Source: Owenia fusiformis
Lineage: Eukaryota; Annelida; Polychaeta; Sabellida; Oweniidae
Assembly (NCBI GenBank): GCA_903813345.2
Contig: CAIIXF020000008.1
Span: 15,296,822 to 15,360,821 of the forward strand
Direction of reading: 5' to 3'
DNA length: 64,000 nucleotides
The position numbers and the translations under genes were made by a program. Each line of letters begins with the position of its first letter. The first letter of the stretch is position 1. Under the pieces are notes generated by a model that ran no database searches, was not told the origin of the DNA, and saw only the letters and a program-made list of their open reading frames with translations. Positions 33,635 to 45,600 of the stretch are shown here, one piece after another.

Positions 33635-34350
33635 ACTAAAGTTTGAAAGATTTCATACATAAACGCTGGACTGCAGTAATTAGCTCATTTTTATTTTTAT
33701 TATGTGATTCTAAATCTTGCTTTCGTCAAAATTCCCAAAATAAGAATTCCCAAAATGCAGAGTTCCCACTGTTTAAACTCAAGATATTTAATATTCACAG
33801 TAATTCGAGATTATCCAATCCAGTATTGGCAGTAAGAGATCTCTTCTTAAGAGCCTGATAATTAGCTGAAAATAGTTGTATTTCCCTTTAGTATCATATA
33901 GCATTTCAGTTATTTCTTGATATAGTGACAAAATTAATAGCTGCAAAATAGCACCAAAATTTAAAAAGCATGAAAAGTTACTAAGAGCAATGCTAAAGTA
34001 CTTTTTGTTTTATGGCACTTGTAAAAAATATACATTTCTTCATTTCATAGTTTAAAAATTGTACCATAATTACAATCTAAATCTACCTGTTACATGTAAA
34101 ACTGACTATGAATGTATGTTTCCATAATTGTCAGCTTGTCTGAGAAGATTTTATCCTATCCCAACAATTGTAGAAATATTTATTAAATGTTTAAATGTTT
34201 TTTATCAATTATTTATTAGATACTGTATAATTTGTATGGATACAGAATATCAGTGTGACTATTATGTACAATGACAAATCATGTTTTCATTTTGCGTGAT
34301 ACATTAATGTCTATCAAATATTTTGCGTTATTATATCACTGTCATGATAT

Positions 34351-34512
34351 GAATGAGTGAATAATAAAACAAATATTTAATCCTATTTTTGGTGAATACC
34401 TGTGACACTTTCACAAGATGATATTCCACTAGCCCTTTGGGCTTCGTGGAATATCACTTGTGAAAGATGCACAGGTATTCTCACTAGAATTAAATATTTG
34501 TATATTATTCAT
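34351..34512. repeat. Imperfect ~160-bp palindrome (MITE-like)
   Basis: Two ~80-bp arms are reverse complements around AGCCCTTTGGGCT (about 34431-34443). They share GAATACCTGTG, TTTCACAAG and GATATTCCAC. An AATAAA lies in the left arm. Confidence 0.7.
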
Positions 34513-35392
34513 GATGGGTTTATTGAAAGATGTTGCAGTTTAAATGGATATTTATTGCTTTCTAGATGAGAATGTCATTAAAACCGATTATGCTGCCATC
34601 TTTCTATTAGCCTAGCACCTACATGCTTAAATTGAACAAATAACAAACTTGATAAAATTATCGGATAAAATTAATGTAGCTTACATTAGTAAGACATGCC
34701 AACATGTATGCTTTTGCATAAAAATAATTATGATCAAACAAATATTCATCTTTAGGTCATATAACTATGTGGTATCACATTTAAAGAAATATTAATAAAG
34801 TTATATTCATAATTTGGAAGGATTTTAGGAATTATGTCACGGTTGGCCACAGAATCAACAAAAAACAAAGTCAAATCACGACTCAAATGCCCTTTTCTTA
34901 GAATTAATTCAATTCAATTTTCAGTTGCTTGAAAAAGATTTAAAGAATAAATCGAAATATTGCAAACCTAAATCAATATGTTACTGTATTGACTTGAGCA
35001 ATAGTGGCAGACCATAGTGGTTAATTTGTAATTAGTTTTTAATAGGTTGTTAATTTTTGTGTTGATAATAGTAATAACCCCATTTAAGCAGGCAACATAG
35101 TAAAATGAGGCTTTTACTATATTATTAAATAATAATGTGGGAGAATGTTAAAAAATATATTATGTAAGTTATGTATTGCAAAGTATTGCATTGATTTTTT
35201 TATTGAAAACTGAAACATAAATTTATTAAAAAATTCACATTTCTTGTTGGTTTAATTATATTATTAATAAGGTAATCATGCAATTAAACATGAAGTTATA
35301 GTACTTTAGACTTGAGTCAAGTCACTTGACGTCCTTCAAATTCAAAATTTAAATCATGTAGGCAACATAAGATAGACCTGATGCTGGAAAGG

Positions 35393-35512
35393 TATTATTA
35401 TTGAAGCTACAGAATCTCAGTATTTTAAAATTAAGCTACAGAATCTCCGTATTTTAAATTTCTCAGTATTTTAAAATTAAGCTACAGAATCTCAGTATTT
35501 TAAAATTATGCT
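35393..35512. repeat. ~29-bp tandem repeat, about 3-4 copies
   Basis: AAGCTACAGAATCTCAGTAT followed by TTTAAAATT recurs, with one copy truncated. Simple minisatellite, non-coding. Confidence 0.75.
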
Positions 35513-35567
35513 TGAAAAAACAAAAAGATTGAACAAAACACCGCTGACTGGTTGGAATATAATAAAG

Positions 35568-35573
35568 AAAAAA
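35568..35573 (-). terminator. RNA polymerase III terminator of tRNA-Ser
   Basis: Six consecutive T on the minus strand, four bases past the tRNA 3' end. Confidence 0.85.
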
Positions 35574-35577
35574 TAGT

Positions 35578-35659
35578 CGACGAGGATGGGATTCGAACCC
35601 ACGCGGGCAGAGCCCAATGGATTAGCAGTCCATCGCCTTAACCACTCGGCCACCTCGTC
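35578..35659 (-). tRNA. tRNA-Ser (GCU anticodon)
   Basis: 82-nt cloverleaf with variable arm. The acceptor GACGAGG pairs with CCTCGTC, discriminator G. The D-arm region has GGCCGAGTGGTTAAGGC. The anticodon loop is CTGCTAA with GCT at 35624-35626, and the T-arm has GGTTCGAATCC. The sequence looks like the canonical animal tRNA-Ser(GCU) throughout. A run of six T on the minus strand (35568-35573) provides a Pol III terminator. No intron. The internal A and B boxes appear intact, so it is probably functional. Confidence 0.97.
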
Positions 35660-36451
35660 AGTTGGAAAGGCGGAGGCTTTTTAGTTTATATGAATCGAAT
35701 TCTTTTCATTGGTTTAATTTATTAAAGATTATTGGATTAAAAGAGAAATGACTTATGTATTTGTTGCATTCGTTTACCTTCCTATTTAATTCCCTAACTA
35801 ATATTTTACATGTTTTTTCTGTTATTTTGATGTAGGTCAATTTTGTAGGCTACTTCCTGTATGCATCCCAGGGTGCATTTCGGTAAACACAAAAAAGGCG
35901 CGGACGTGTAAGTTTACTGGATTACCTGTCTTTCTTATCTTATTTCGGTCATTTTACAATGCACAGAAAGAGGCGAAGGATTCACAGATCCGGAGCCAGT
36001 TCCAGCTCCTATTGGTAGTAGTTATCCCGTGCCAGGACTATAGACTATAGTCCTGGCACGGGATAAGGTAGTTGGCTCAAAGGATAAGTATATTTATTGA
36101 GCCTAGACACCACTGAAGAAGAGGTAATCTGGCAGAGGTCCTTGGGAGGATTAATAATTTGTGCATTAAGCATAGTTAAGGATTCAGAGAACACGTTATG
36201 GTGGTAGAATTATGAATACTTGTCTACATGTGTTATTGTATTTATCATGTTTCCATTTTTTGTATTGAAAAATTCTGTTTTTTTTAATTGACTGAAACTA
36301 TATACGAAACACATCACATATTTTTTTAAAACACTTTTGATGGAGATGTTAAAATCACTTTTGCAATTATTTCCGAAGAAAAGTTAACCAAAGGAAAAAA
36401 TACAGTTGTCAGGATGGTATTTGAAGCAATATTTTTACATTCCTATTTCCT
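35660..36451. other. Intergenic with a locally less AT-rich patch and perfect palindrome
   Basis: The stretch 35850-36120 is less AT-rich than its surroundings and contains a 45-bp palindrome (36022-36066). An ATG at 35959 opens a 19-codon Arg/Ser-rich reading (MHRKRRRIHRSG...) that closes just before the palindrome. No downstream exon was found, so no gene is called. Confidence 0.4.
36022..36066. repeat. Perfect 45-bp palindrome (22-bp arms, 1-nt spacer)
   Basis: The arm TTATCCCGTGCCAGGACTAT plus AG is followed by a single A and then its exact reverse complement. No poly-T tail or surrounding element was recognised. Confidence 0.95.
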
Positions 36452-36499
36452 ATGAGCCATATCTCAAATAATAGTACCAGATCATCATCTTACACACTT

Positions 36500-36776
36500 A
36501 GTAAGATGAAACAAGACATTAACATACAAAATGCCACCACTTGCCATTTGTTACAGATGCCAAACACCAACAGTCGAACACCAACCGCTGCCACAAAAAA
36601 GTTGGAAACCATAACAATGTCACCACTTGTAGTAGTGGACATTAAAACTGATTGAGCATCAAGAAAAGACGACATCAACATGCTAAATGTCACCACTATG
36701 TGTTGCAGATGCCAACCGCCATCACAAAATAAGAGACCATAACAATAAGTCATCACTTTTTGGTGGTGACATAAAA
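36500..36776. repeat. Dispersed repeat (GGCATTAACATG family)
   Basis: Contains GACATTAACATACAAAATGC, CACTTGCCATTTGTTACAGA and ends GGTGGTGACATAAAAA. A second, partial internal copy starts near 36675. Other copies: 31.7 kb (reverse), 41.1, 54.5, 57.7 and 63.8 kb. Confidence 0.65.
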
Positions 36777-37347
36777 ATTGGAAAATCTACCTGAATGGAA
36801 AACTTTTTTCCAAGAACTTATTTGTTGTAAGAAAGATCAGTATTAACATTCTAGATTGAGCCAACAAACATGACAAATAGATATACTTATTTTTCAACCA
36901 GAATTTGGTGTACCGTTCTCTTTTTCATTATGCTTAACCAATCATGCCAATCTATATGGATTTTTCTGCATAAATAATCCATTCAACATTTTATATGATA
37001 TCGTTAAATGAATTATTTTTTTAAATGTCAATCAACTTGAAAACTGTATCCCAATACTTCATGCATGCCTATGCATATTCTGGTAGCAAGTTAAACCATC
37101 TTGTTGTATAATAACACAAAAATGAAATATAATTCACTGATTCAGTTTATTTATCTATGATAGGATATTCTACATCTTTTAAAGGTTAACAAATATTTTG
37201 TTCATATTTACATACAAGACCTTGCAATGAGACCAAGGATTCAAAAATAAGGTATGAAACAACACCTTTTCCCTTGCTTATAATCTTATCAAGAGAACAC
37301 ACATTTTATACAATTAAAACATTTTGAAATAAACTAGAGAGTGTAAG

Positions 37348-38242
37348 TACAGGGTGTTCATAAAAAACGCAACCCAAAGAAATCGCGATATCTTGGAAAA
37401 TACTGATCCAATTATGTTCATATTTTCAGGAAAGAAAGAGACTATGTATGTATCCCCTGTTGTTAGTTAGTTGTAAAACATGATGTCTTGGACATTTGCT
37501 CAAAAGACAGTTGTACTAGCAAAATACGAAAAACACGAATGGAAAATAACTACATCTTGGAAAATACTAATTCAATTATGTTTATTTTTCAGGAAAAGAA
37601 AGAACAGACTGTGTATGTATAGCTCCTGTTGTCAGTAAGTTGTAAAACATGATGCCTTGGACACCTGCTCAAATGACAGTTGTACTAGGAAAATATGAAA
37701 ATGCAGCAATAAAACCAAATAACTTTCTAACCATGGTGTTTTGGCACTTCAGATTTGGCACAAATTATCCTCATTCAATATGTGGTGAATTTGTGGAGTT
37801 TCATCAAAATCACTCCAGGGACTTTATAGTCATGGTCAAAATGCCTTCGTAACTCTCCCTGAACCAGGGCGTTTGACTGTGATTTGAAAGCATTTCAACC
37901 AGGACAGTGAAGTCCCTGAGGTGATTTTGATTTCACTCTACAGATTTATCATACAGTGAATGAAGATGGTTTGTGCCAAATTTGAAGAGCCAAAACATTA
38001 TGGTTAGGAAGTTATTTAATTTTTTTGCGGTTGCAGTCACCTCTGACTGCATATTTCGCATTTTGCAAGTACAACTGTCTTTTGAGCAGGTGTCCAAGGC
38101 ATCATGTTTTACAACTAACCATTGACAGGAGCTATACATACACAGTCTCTTCTTTATTTCCTGAAAATATGAACATAATTGAATCAGTATTTTTCAAGAT
38201 ATAGCAATTTCTTGGGTTGCGTTTTTTTTTGAACACCCTGTA
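37348..38242. mobile_element. TA-flanked foldback transposon with degenerate transposase 5' ends
   Basis: Terminal inverted repeats of ~35 nt (CAGGGTGTTC...GAACACCCTG) are flanked by TA (37348-37349, 38241-38242), as in Tc1/mariner-type elements. The left half contains two direct copies of a ~165-bp segment (from about 37390 and 37552). The right half is an inverted copy. Each reads like the start of a transposase (MPWTPAQMTVVLGKYE, then ...HFRFGTN). No full transposase is present, so it is non-autonomous. Confidence 0.8.
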
Positions 38243-38618
38243 TGAAGTCAAATACTTTTCATATATTTGTATTTTCATATATTTGTATTTTCTGAAAATT
38301 GTTTTCAAAAACATGACAAATCAATGAATTGCGCTGAGGATGACAAAGTTCCCTTGCTCAAAACACCCATGATCATTGAACTGGATGCTGTTTCAGCAAA
38401 CTGCATATCATCCCATGGTACTGAAGCAGACAGGTCTCATTGCAAGAATCACCAGTATCAAATACTAATATATTTACATCTAGACCGTCAAATAACAAAA
38501 TAAGTTATGTATACTTGAGCTATATTTCATATATACAGTTTATTTCATGATTATGGGAAAGTACTCTCAATAGCTAGCATTCATTTCATAGTTAACACCC
38601 ATGAAAGTTCATGAAAGC

Positions 38619-39153
38619 TATAGGGTGACCCAAAAAGGTAACCCAAATTATGGGTTTTGTGTCATATTGAGCACAATTAAGCCTTGTTTAAATTTTCTTT
38701 TATTCTATTGAGTTTATTTGGTCTATTTCCAATGGTCACGATTTCATGGCCATTTAAAAAAAATATACTATAAAATACTAGCATCATGTCTGGAAGCTAA
38801 CGTTAACGTATTGGATGTAGTTGTTCACCACACCAGCACAGACATCTTGCGTTATGGCTCTCATCTTCATTCTTATCTCGTTTCAATGTTTCACGGGTTG
38901 TTAGTGTGGACATTAGCCCCACAGATAAAAATTTGGTTGAATTTATTTCACGTGATTGTGGCACATTTCTGCATTCGGAGCATGTTTTGTAAATGGTAAT
39001 AAAATCGTGACCATTGGAGATCTACCTATGATTTAGTAGTAGGAAAAAACATTGAACAAGATTCATCTATGCAAAATATGATTTTAAACCCATGCTGAAT
39101 GACTAAGTTATTAACATACATTTGTTTGGGTTACTTTTTGGGCTCACCCTGTA
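38619..39153. mobile_element. TA-flanked MITE with inner inverted repeat (531 bp)
   Basis: TIRs TAGGGTGACCCAAAAAGGTA / TTACTTTTTGGGCTCACCCT (outer ~28 nt, a few mismatches) are flanked by TA. An inner inverted pair TCCAATGGTCACGATT occurs near 38728 and its complement near 39010. No coding sequence. Confidence 0.8.
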
Positions 39154-39695
39154 CATATGAGATCATAAAGATAATAACAACATCAAAACTGTAAAATCAT
39201 CTTCATCATTAATAGTCAGAGTGTGGCTAGCAGATACAGTAAAGTAATACTAGTATGTCAAACTCAGGGTAATAGCCATAGGACATCATGAGAGCAAAGC
39301 CAATCTTTCTTGATAAAAACAACTAAAAATAAAATTAAATGCAGATGTTGTTGAAACTGATTTCTTGTTTTCATGATCTTCAAAACAAATCAATTATGAT
39401 TTAAAAGAAAAATGAGACCTCTGGATTTTCTGCATCGATTTAAATGATGGATTTCTTCTGAGTTTTCCCCAATGGCGTGATGTCAGACAAAGAATTAAAG
39501 TCCAATGGCCTTCGTCAAATTTGTAATTATTACTTATTTAGTCCTCGATCCTCTTTACAATTCTGCAGTTGAGTATTTGATATAAACAAAAAACTCAAAT
39601 TGTCACTTTGTTATACGTTATCAAACCACTCATACTAAAACCTAAAACTCCATGGTAACAGTACAAAAGATTGAAGAGTTCCAGCAATTAGCACC
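39154..39695 (-). other. CDCA5 3' UTR / intergenic
   Basis: Sequence downstream of the CDCA5 stop codon on the minus strand. No other gene or clear element recognised. Confidence 0.5.
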
Positions 39696-42600
39696 TCAAA
39701 TTCCCTCGATACTTAGTGTAAAGTTTTCAATGTCCTCAAATTCGGCAGCCATCTTGTCTTCCCAAACTTCACGTTTCTCTCGCTGGAAATAGATGAGCAA
39801 CAATGTCAAGTATTTGATTGGGGTTGAAATACATGATGTGTGCTTCACAAATGCATACAGCATGTCATTTCATTCAGTGTTTACTCTGATCAATTCCTAA
39901 ATTTGATAAAACAAAGAAACACCATTTCTTTTGTGTTGATTATTTCATGTAAAGCACAATTATTTTTTGTTTCAGGATACTAGTAACTAGTGTCAAATAA
40001 TGTTAACATTTTCCCTCTTCAAAATATTAGTAAAAACATCAAAATCAACTGAATACGAAATCTTACTAAGCCCTTGTTACCCCTACCTAGCTCTACTACT
40101 CTAGATAGGGCCAGGGGGAGCGTACAGAGGCTTGATTCAAGACTAGAACAATGAACAAGAAAATCAAAAGCAACCAGAACAACGGCAACGCCAAAGCGTA
40201 GCAAATCCCATCGAACAGCCATGGATGGCATTTTTACAAACAAAGTATATAGCAAAAATGGCAGCCAATTTTCAAAATGGCCGCCTTCTACCAAAAGTGT
40301 CATTACACCATGTGCCATGCTTATAGTATTCACATACCAAATATGAACAAAATCGCTCTACTACTTTTCAAGTTATAGTAAAATACGTTAAAATGGCGGC
40401 CATTTTTCAAAATGGCCACCTTCTACCAAAAGTGCCATTAGACAGTGTGCCCTGCTTATAGTATTCACATACCAAATATGAACAAAATCGCTCCACTACT
40501 TTTCGAGTTATAGTAAAATATGTTAAAATGGTGGCCATTTTTCAAAAGTGTCTTCAAGCAGTGTGCAATGTTTATAGTATTCACATACCAAATATGAACA
40601 AAATCGCTCCACTACTTTTCAAGTTACAGCAAAATTCGTAAAATAACGAGTAAAGGCCGCCATTTTTCAAGATGGCTGCCATGTGCTTCTTTAATATCTA
40701 CATTTCTAGCTTTATTAATGTCCTATATAATTTTTTACATCTCAAACATATTGCTATTACAGTTTTACATATTGCACCTAAATTACTGTAAATTCGGCAT
40801 TAAAATGGCCGCCATTTTGAAATGAGTGGCCATTTTGAAAATCGGCTTTCGAGCAGAACTTCTACCCCCATAGGGTATATGTGTACAAAATATGAACAAA
40901 ATCGGGCTAACGGTATTTGAGTTATTGCCCGGACGGACGGACGTACGTACGGACGGACGGACGGACGGAGGCGTTCCCTATATCCCTCCGAACTTCGTTC
41001 GATGGGATAATAAACATGAGAGATGTGAGCACATCCCAAACTAGCTTGAACATTTCTTTGCCTTACCCACTGGTAATGTGGCTGGAATATGGTCAATCAA
41101 ATTTAATTAAGAACAAAGAATTAATACAAGTAATACAAGGCATTATTAACACAAAGGTGATGGCTATAACACCATTTTTGGTGGCGACATAATGATATGA
41201 ACTCAGATAGGAGCTATCAAAATGGGACTATGACATTAGGTATTTATCTTTTCACATATGCATAGCAGTTCAAATTGCATTGTAGAACACCATAACATTG
41301 TGAAACATGCACATTTCAGATATGAAATATACTGACGCATATTAGAAAGCACCTCATGAATAGCTGCTGCTGCCACAAATGGTTGTGTTTATAAGTTGAA
41401 CGTTTGTATAAATGCCTCTTTTGCTTTTGTTTTAATTATCCAAAACTCAATCAGTCTTAGATTCAATATGTGTTAAATTCAGAGCCATTGAAGAGAATAA
41501 CCCTAATATGTTGCCATGGATACAGTAATGTGGTACCATAGTAACTGTGATTTTATGTGTACTTACAGCTTCTTTCACCTTCTTCTTACTGAGTCGCTTA
41601 GCTTGATGCACTGGAGATTTAATCAATTCTTTTCCTGAAATAAACCATGTTTAAAGGTTAGGCATCAAAAAATTTACATACATATATAGGCTGGAACGTT
41701 GACTGTCTTACCTCCTTTATATCCCATGAGTATTTACGACATAATGAACTCTGTCAAAAGAATGAGAATCACGATAAAATTGAACCAAGACAGATTGATA
41801 TAGGATTTTAGAAATGTTGAGAAATTTCTGCTTTCTGGATTCTTTTTTTCAAGATGAGTGGTGGTAAAGACTGAGCAAAAGTGAATGGTGAAAAAGTAAA
41901 CCCTGTCAAATAATCATAACTTTTTAAGTGGGAGGTGCTAATCCAAAATGAGTGATTAATTTGTAACACTCAACAGAATGGTGGTATTTACCTGTTAGTC
42001 CACAATTCTCCAATGACTCACTGTAACCAGCTGGATCGATTGAACCCTGAGAGGACTGTGGACGGGACTTAAGATTTGGGGAAGCTCCTACAGATGACAT
42101 TAATTGAGACCCCTTTGAAGACCCCATAGAGCCATAATCAGAGAGTGGAGTTGAGTAATTCCTGACAGGGGATGGCATTGCAATAGGGGTCTCGATGCTA
42201 TCAAATCCAAAGCAAGAATCATCTGAAGTTTTCCTAGGAGCTACACTAGGTGTTGAGGTCTGAAGAGTACCCAATTGTAGTTTCTCTCCTTTCAAACCTG
42301 GTGTCGCTGTGAGTTTTGAGAGTTTTCTAGGGGGTGGTGAGAGAAATAATCCACTGTCACTAGCTGAGCTTTGAACACTGATTTCCATACTTTGATGTTC
42401 ATTTGTGGGCTTAGTGTTTAAATCCTCATTGAGCTTCCTCTTTGGAGGAGCACATATTTCTGGTACATGTTTTGGAGCTGCCACGGGCTTACTTGCCTTC
42501 ACTTTCCCCTTGTTCTGGGTTTTCTTATTGGGCTTCATGGTTTTCTCCTCTTGAGAAGTGTTTGTGGTTATACTTTGTAACATCTTTTGAGTTTTACTGA

Positions 42601-45600
42601 GCTTGGGTTTCACACCTACAACTTTTGATTTTTTCATACGTTTTTTCACACCTTCATTCTCACTGTCAGATTTTGGAGAGATTTTCCGAGTAGATTTTTT
42701 CATCGGTCTATCCGACTCTGAACACATGTTTGGAGAGAGTTTGTCATGTTTGTTGAACTTGGTTTTCTTTGATGGTGGTTTACATGGGGAGAGCTCTAAT
42801 TTCAGAGACATTTCATCATTGTCTGATGCATCAAAGTCATAGACTGGGCTGAGTAGGTTAACATCTGATGATGTCACAGTGGTAGCTGGGCTACTACTAT
42901 GTTCAGAATCTCCATCATAGGCTGCCTGCAAACAAAAATTTAACTTTATATAAAATTATAATATTTCTTCTTCCCTGAACAAAATATACATAAGCCTAAA
43001 TCAAAGACTTGGATGTTCTTTATATTGTCTTCGATCTTTATAAGATCATGTAATCAATAAATGTTAAAAGTAGATATAATTTGTTAAGCTAAACTATTTC
43101 ATTCATAAACTATACACTGTTACTCTACTTAATTTGGTGTCTGTTTGAATTTGGTGATGAAAAATTGCCAATTCATGTTTTCCCCAATTTTTCAGAAAAA
43201 ATCCCAGGGAAGGATTTTTGTATCTGTATGACACATTCAGTAATTCTGCTCAATGTTTTTATTTTGCCAAATTCACCAAATTAAATAAAGTAATAGGCCT
43301 ACCATTTGCTGAAGTGGCACTTGCATGTTATAAAATTGTGATAAAATTCTTCAGTGCCAATCAACGCATTTATATGTATATGCAATATATCTTTTTAAGT
43401 TTATAAATACATGTTCAGTTCAGTACTAAATCCCTTTTATGTAACCATATTGGAAAATATAATGACATTATGATGTGTTCTAATTCTGTAGAAAAAAGTA
43501 ATTATAGTATTCAGTGATCTCCCCAGGATTTTTTCTCAAGTGGGTGCAAAATTCTCATTTTCACAATGGGTCAAAATATGCCAATTTTTCATGATTTTTC
43601 TCATTTTCAAGTGGGTGCAATGGATTTTCAGGTGGGTGCAAGGCTGTTTTCAAAATCTCAGGTGGGTACTGCGCCCACTTGATTTAATGCTGAGGAGACC
43701 ACTGGTATTAGTTCAAGTTCAACCAACCTCAACAACCTTGCCTTCTTCATTCTTCTTGCTCTCGTTCAAGCTAGACTTCTGAAAATAAAAGTCTTCATGA
43801 TGTCAATTATAGATGTTTGTCAACTGTTATTGTATACATGGAGATTTAAGATGTAAATCTATGCAACTGCAACAATCTTAGAGATTTTTCCAAATCTAAT
43901 CAAATTTAATTTACTTCTCAGAAAATCATGTTTGACAAAGACTGTTGGTCGTAGAAGTAAAGATTTTTTTAGTGCGTTTTTTTGCGTTGTAGATTAAGGA
44001 GTACTTACAAGATATTTCTTAGAGAGTTTCTCTATAATATTCATAGCTTTGCGTTCCATATCCTCCCCAGATGATGACGAGGATTCTACAAAATATATGA
44101 GTGAACAAAGTAATGAATGTGCATATTCTATTCAATTGTGATGCTAGATTTAAGTACCCTAGTCTGCTAAATTGTCTTGTCATAAAGTACACAGTATGTA
44201 TTAATGCTCGTGCCATAATAAATCTGATTTGAAAAGTCAACCCAACATTTATGGGGGTAGGATCTTCTAGTTCCAAGACTTCTAGTTAATAACCACCTAC
44301 GTTGTTCCAAAAGTTGAAAAACAATGGTGCTAGCCACACATATATTTCTTACCTAAATAGTTTCTAAACGCCGCATGTAACTTTCTCCAAAAAGAAAAAA
44401 TTTGCGGCCGTCTCAAATTGCAGTAATGTACACCTTAATTTTTTAATCTTTTGAAATAAAACATAAGCCCCTATTGTATGCAGGGATGGATCTAGGATTT
44501 TGTGTCAAGGTTGATAATAATTATTGACAATCCATATCCGTCATCTATTTTAATTTCCAGTTACATGTATATTATGACTTTTTAGGGTGGGGGGGTCTCG
44601 TCTTGATCCACTTGTGGTATGCACACAAGGCTAGAAGTCTTGGAAATATATAAGGTAGCTGGACCTGTGTTGGACCTGGATTGTGTTGTTGCTGTAATAT
44701 GGAGAAGGAGGCTACCTATATCTAAAAGTTACCATTTTGTATAAGGGACGTTTTGAAAGGTGGTCACTTTTTATGATATTTTCCAATTTGGTGTCTCATC
44801 TTCTGAATTATTCCTTGAGCCTATGAGATCCTACTACAAAATGATCTGCCCAACATCTATGCACAGGATGACTCACTGCAAAATTTCACAGTCATCATAG
44901 ATGTTGGCCAGATCGTTTTGCAGTAGGATTGCATAGGCTCAAAGAATAATTCAGAAGATGAGACACCAAATTGGAAAATTTCAAAAAAGTGACCACCTTT
45001 CAAAACGTTCCTTATACAAAATGGTACCTGCTTCCCCGTGACAGATTTTGCACTTAATTTATAGCCGAGATCTTCATCTTTCTATTTCTACTTGTTTGGT
45101 TTGATTAAATAATCTATGGACACAGTAATTTGACTTTTAATACAGCAAATATTTTTCACTTGATCCGGGCTCTTGTGTGTCCAAATATTTATCTCGTTCC
45201 AAGACTATCTCTACGTTCTAGTCTTGCGAACGTCTTATTCTTTTGTCTGTACGATTACAACATGGGAGAATTTTCTACGCTTCTTACACTTAAGATACCT
45301 ATTTCAATAGATTCCTTGGTATTTTACCATTCTTTTTGTGTAGTTGAATCCAAAATTGTGTGGGTTTATCGGCAGAACGAAGAGGTTTTCGTTTTTGATA
45401 GCAATATTTGCGTGTAATATTTAACTTATTTCAACCGTCAAATTCCTCCATTCAGTTCCCGGCATGCACCAGTGATAAGGGAAATCCCTGGGAATTCCCC
45501 TTCCGACATTTTGAAAATTGCTGATATATTTCCGATGTAAAAACTAAAATCTCTTCATTCTGCCGATAAACCCATACAATTGGCGATCTAACAACATAAA

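Larger units (their letters stand above)
33635..35577. other. POLH 3' UTR and intergenic
   Basis: AT-rich, no gene. Includes a ~160-bp imperfect palindrome and a short tandem repeat, both listed. The POLH polyadenylation signal is not clear; an AATAAA near 34362 lies inside the palindrome. Confidence 0.5.

Noticed and set aside
35959-36018. Short Arg/Ser-rich reading frame MHRKRRRIHRSG...
   Set aside because: Only 19 codons, no recognisable continuation or family; could be chance.
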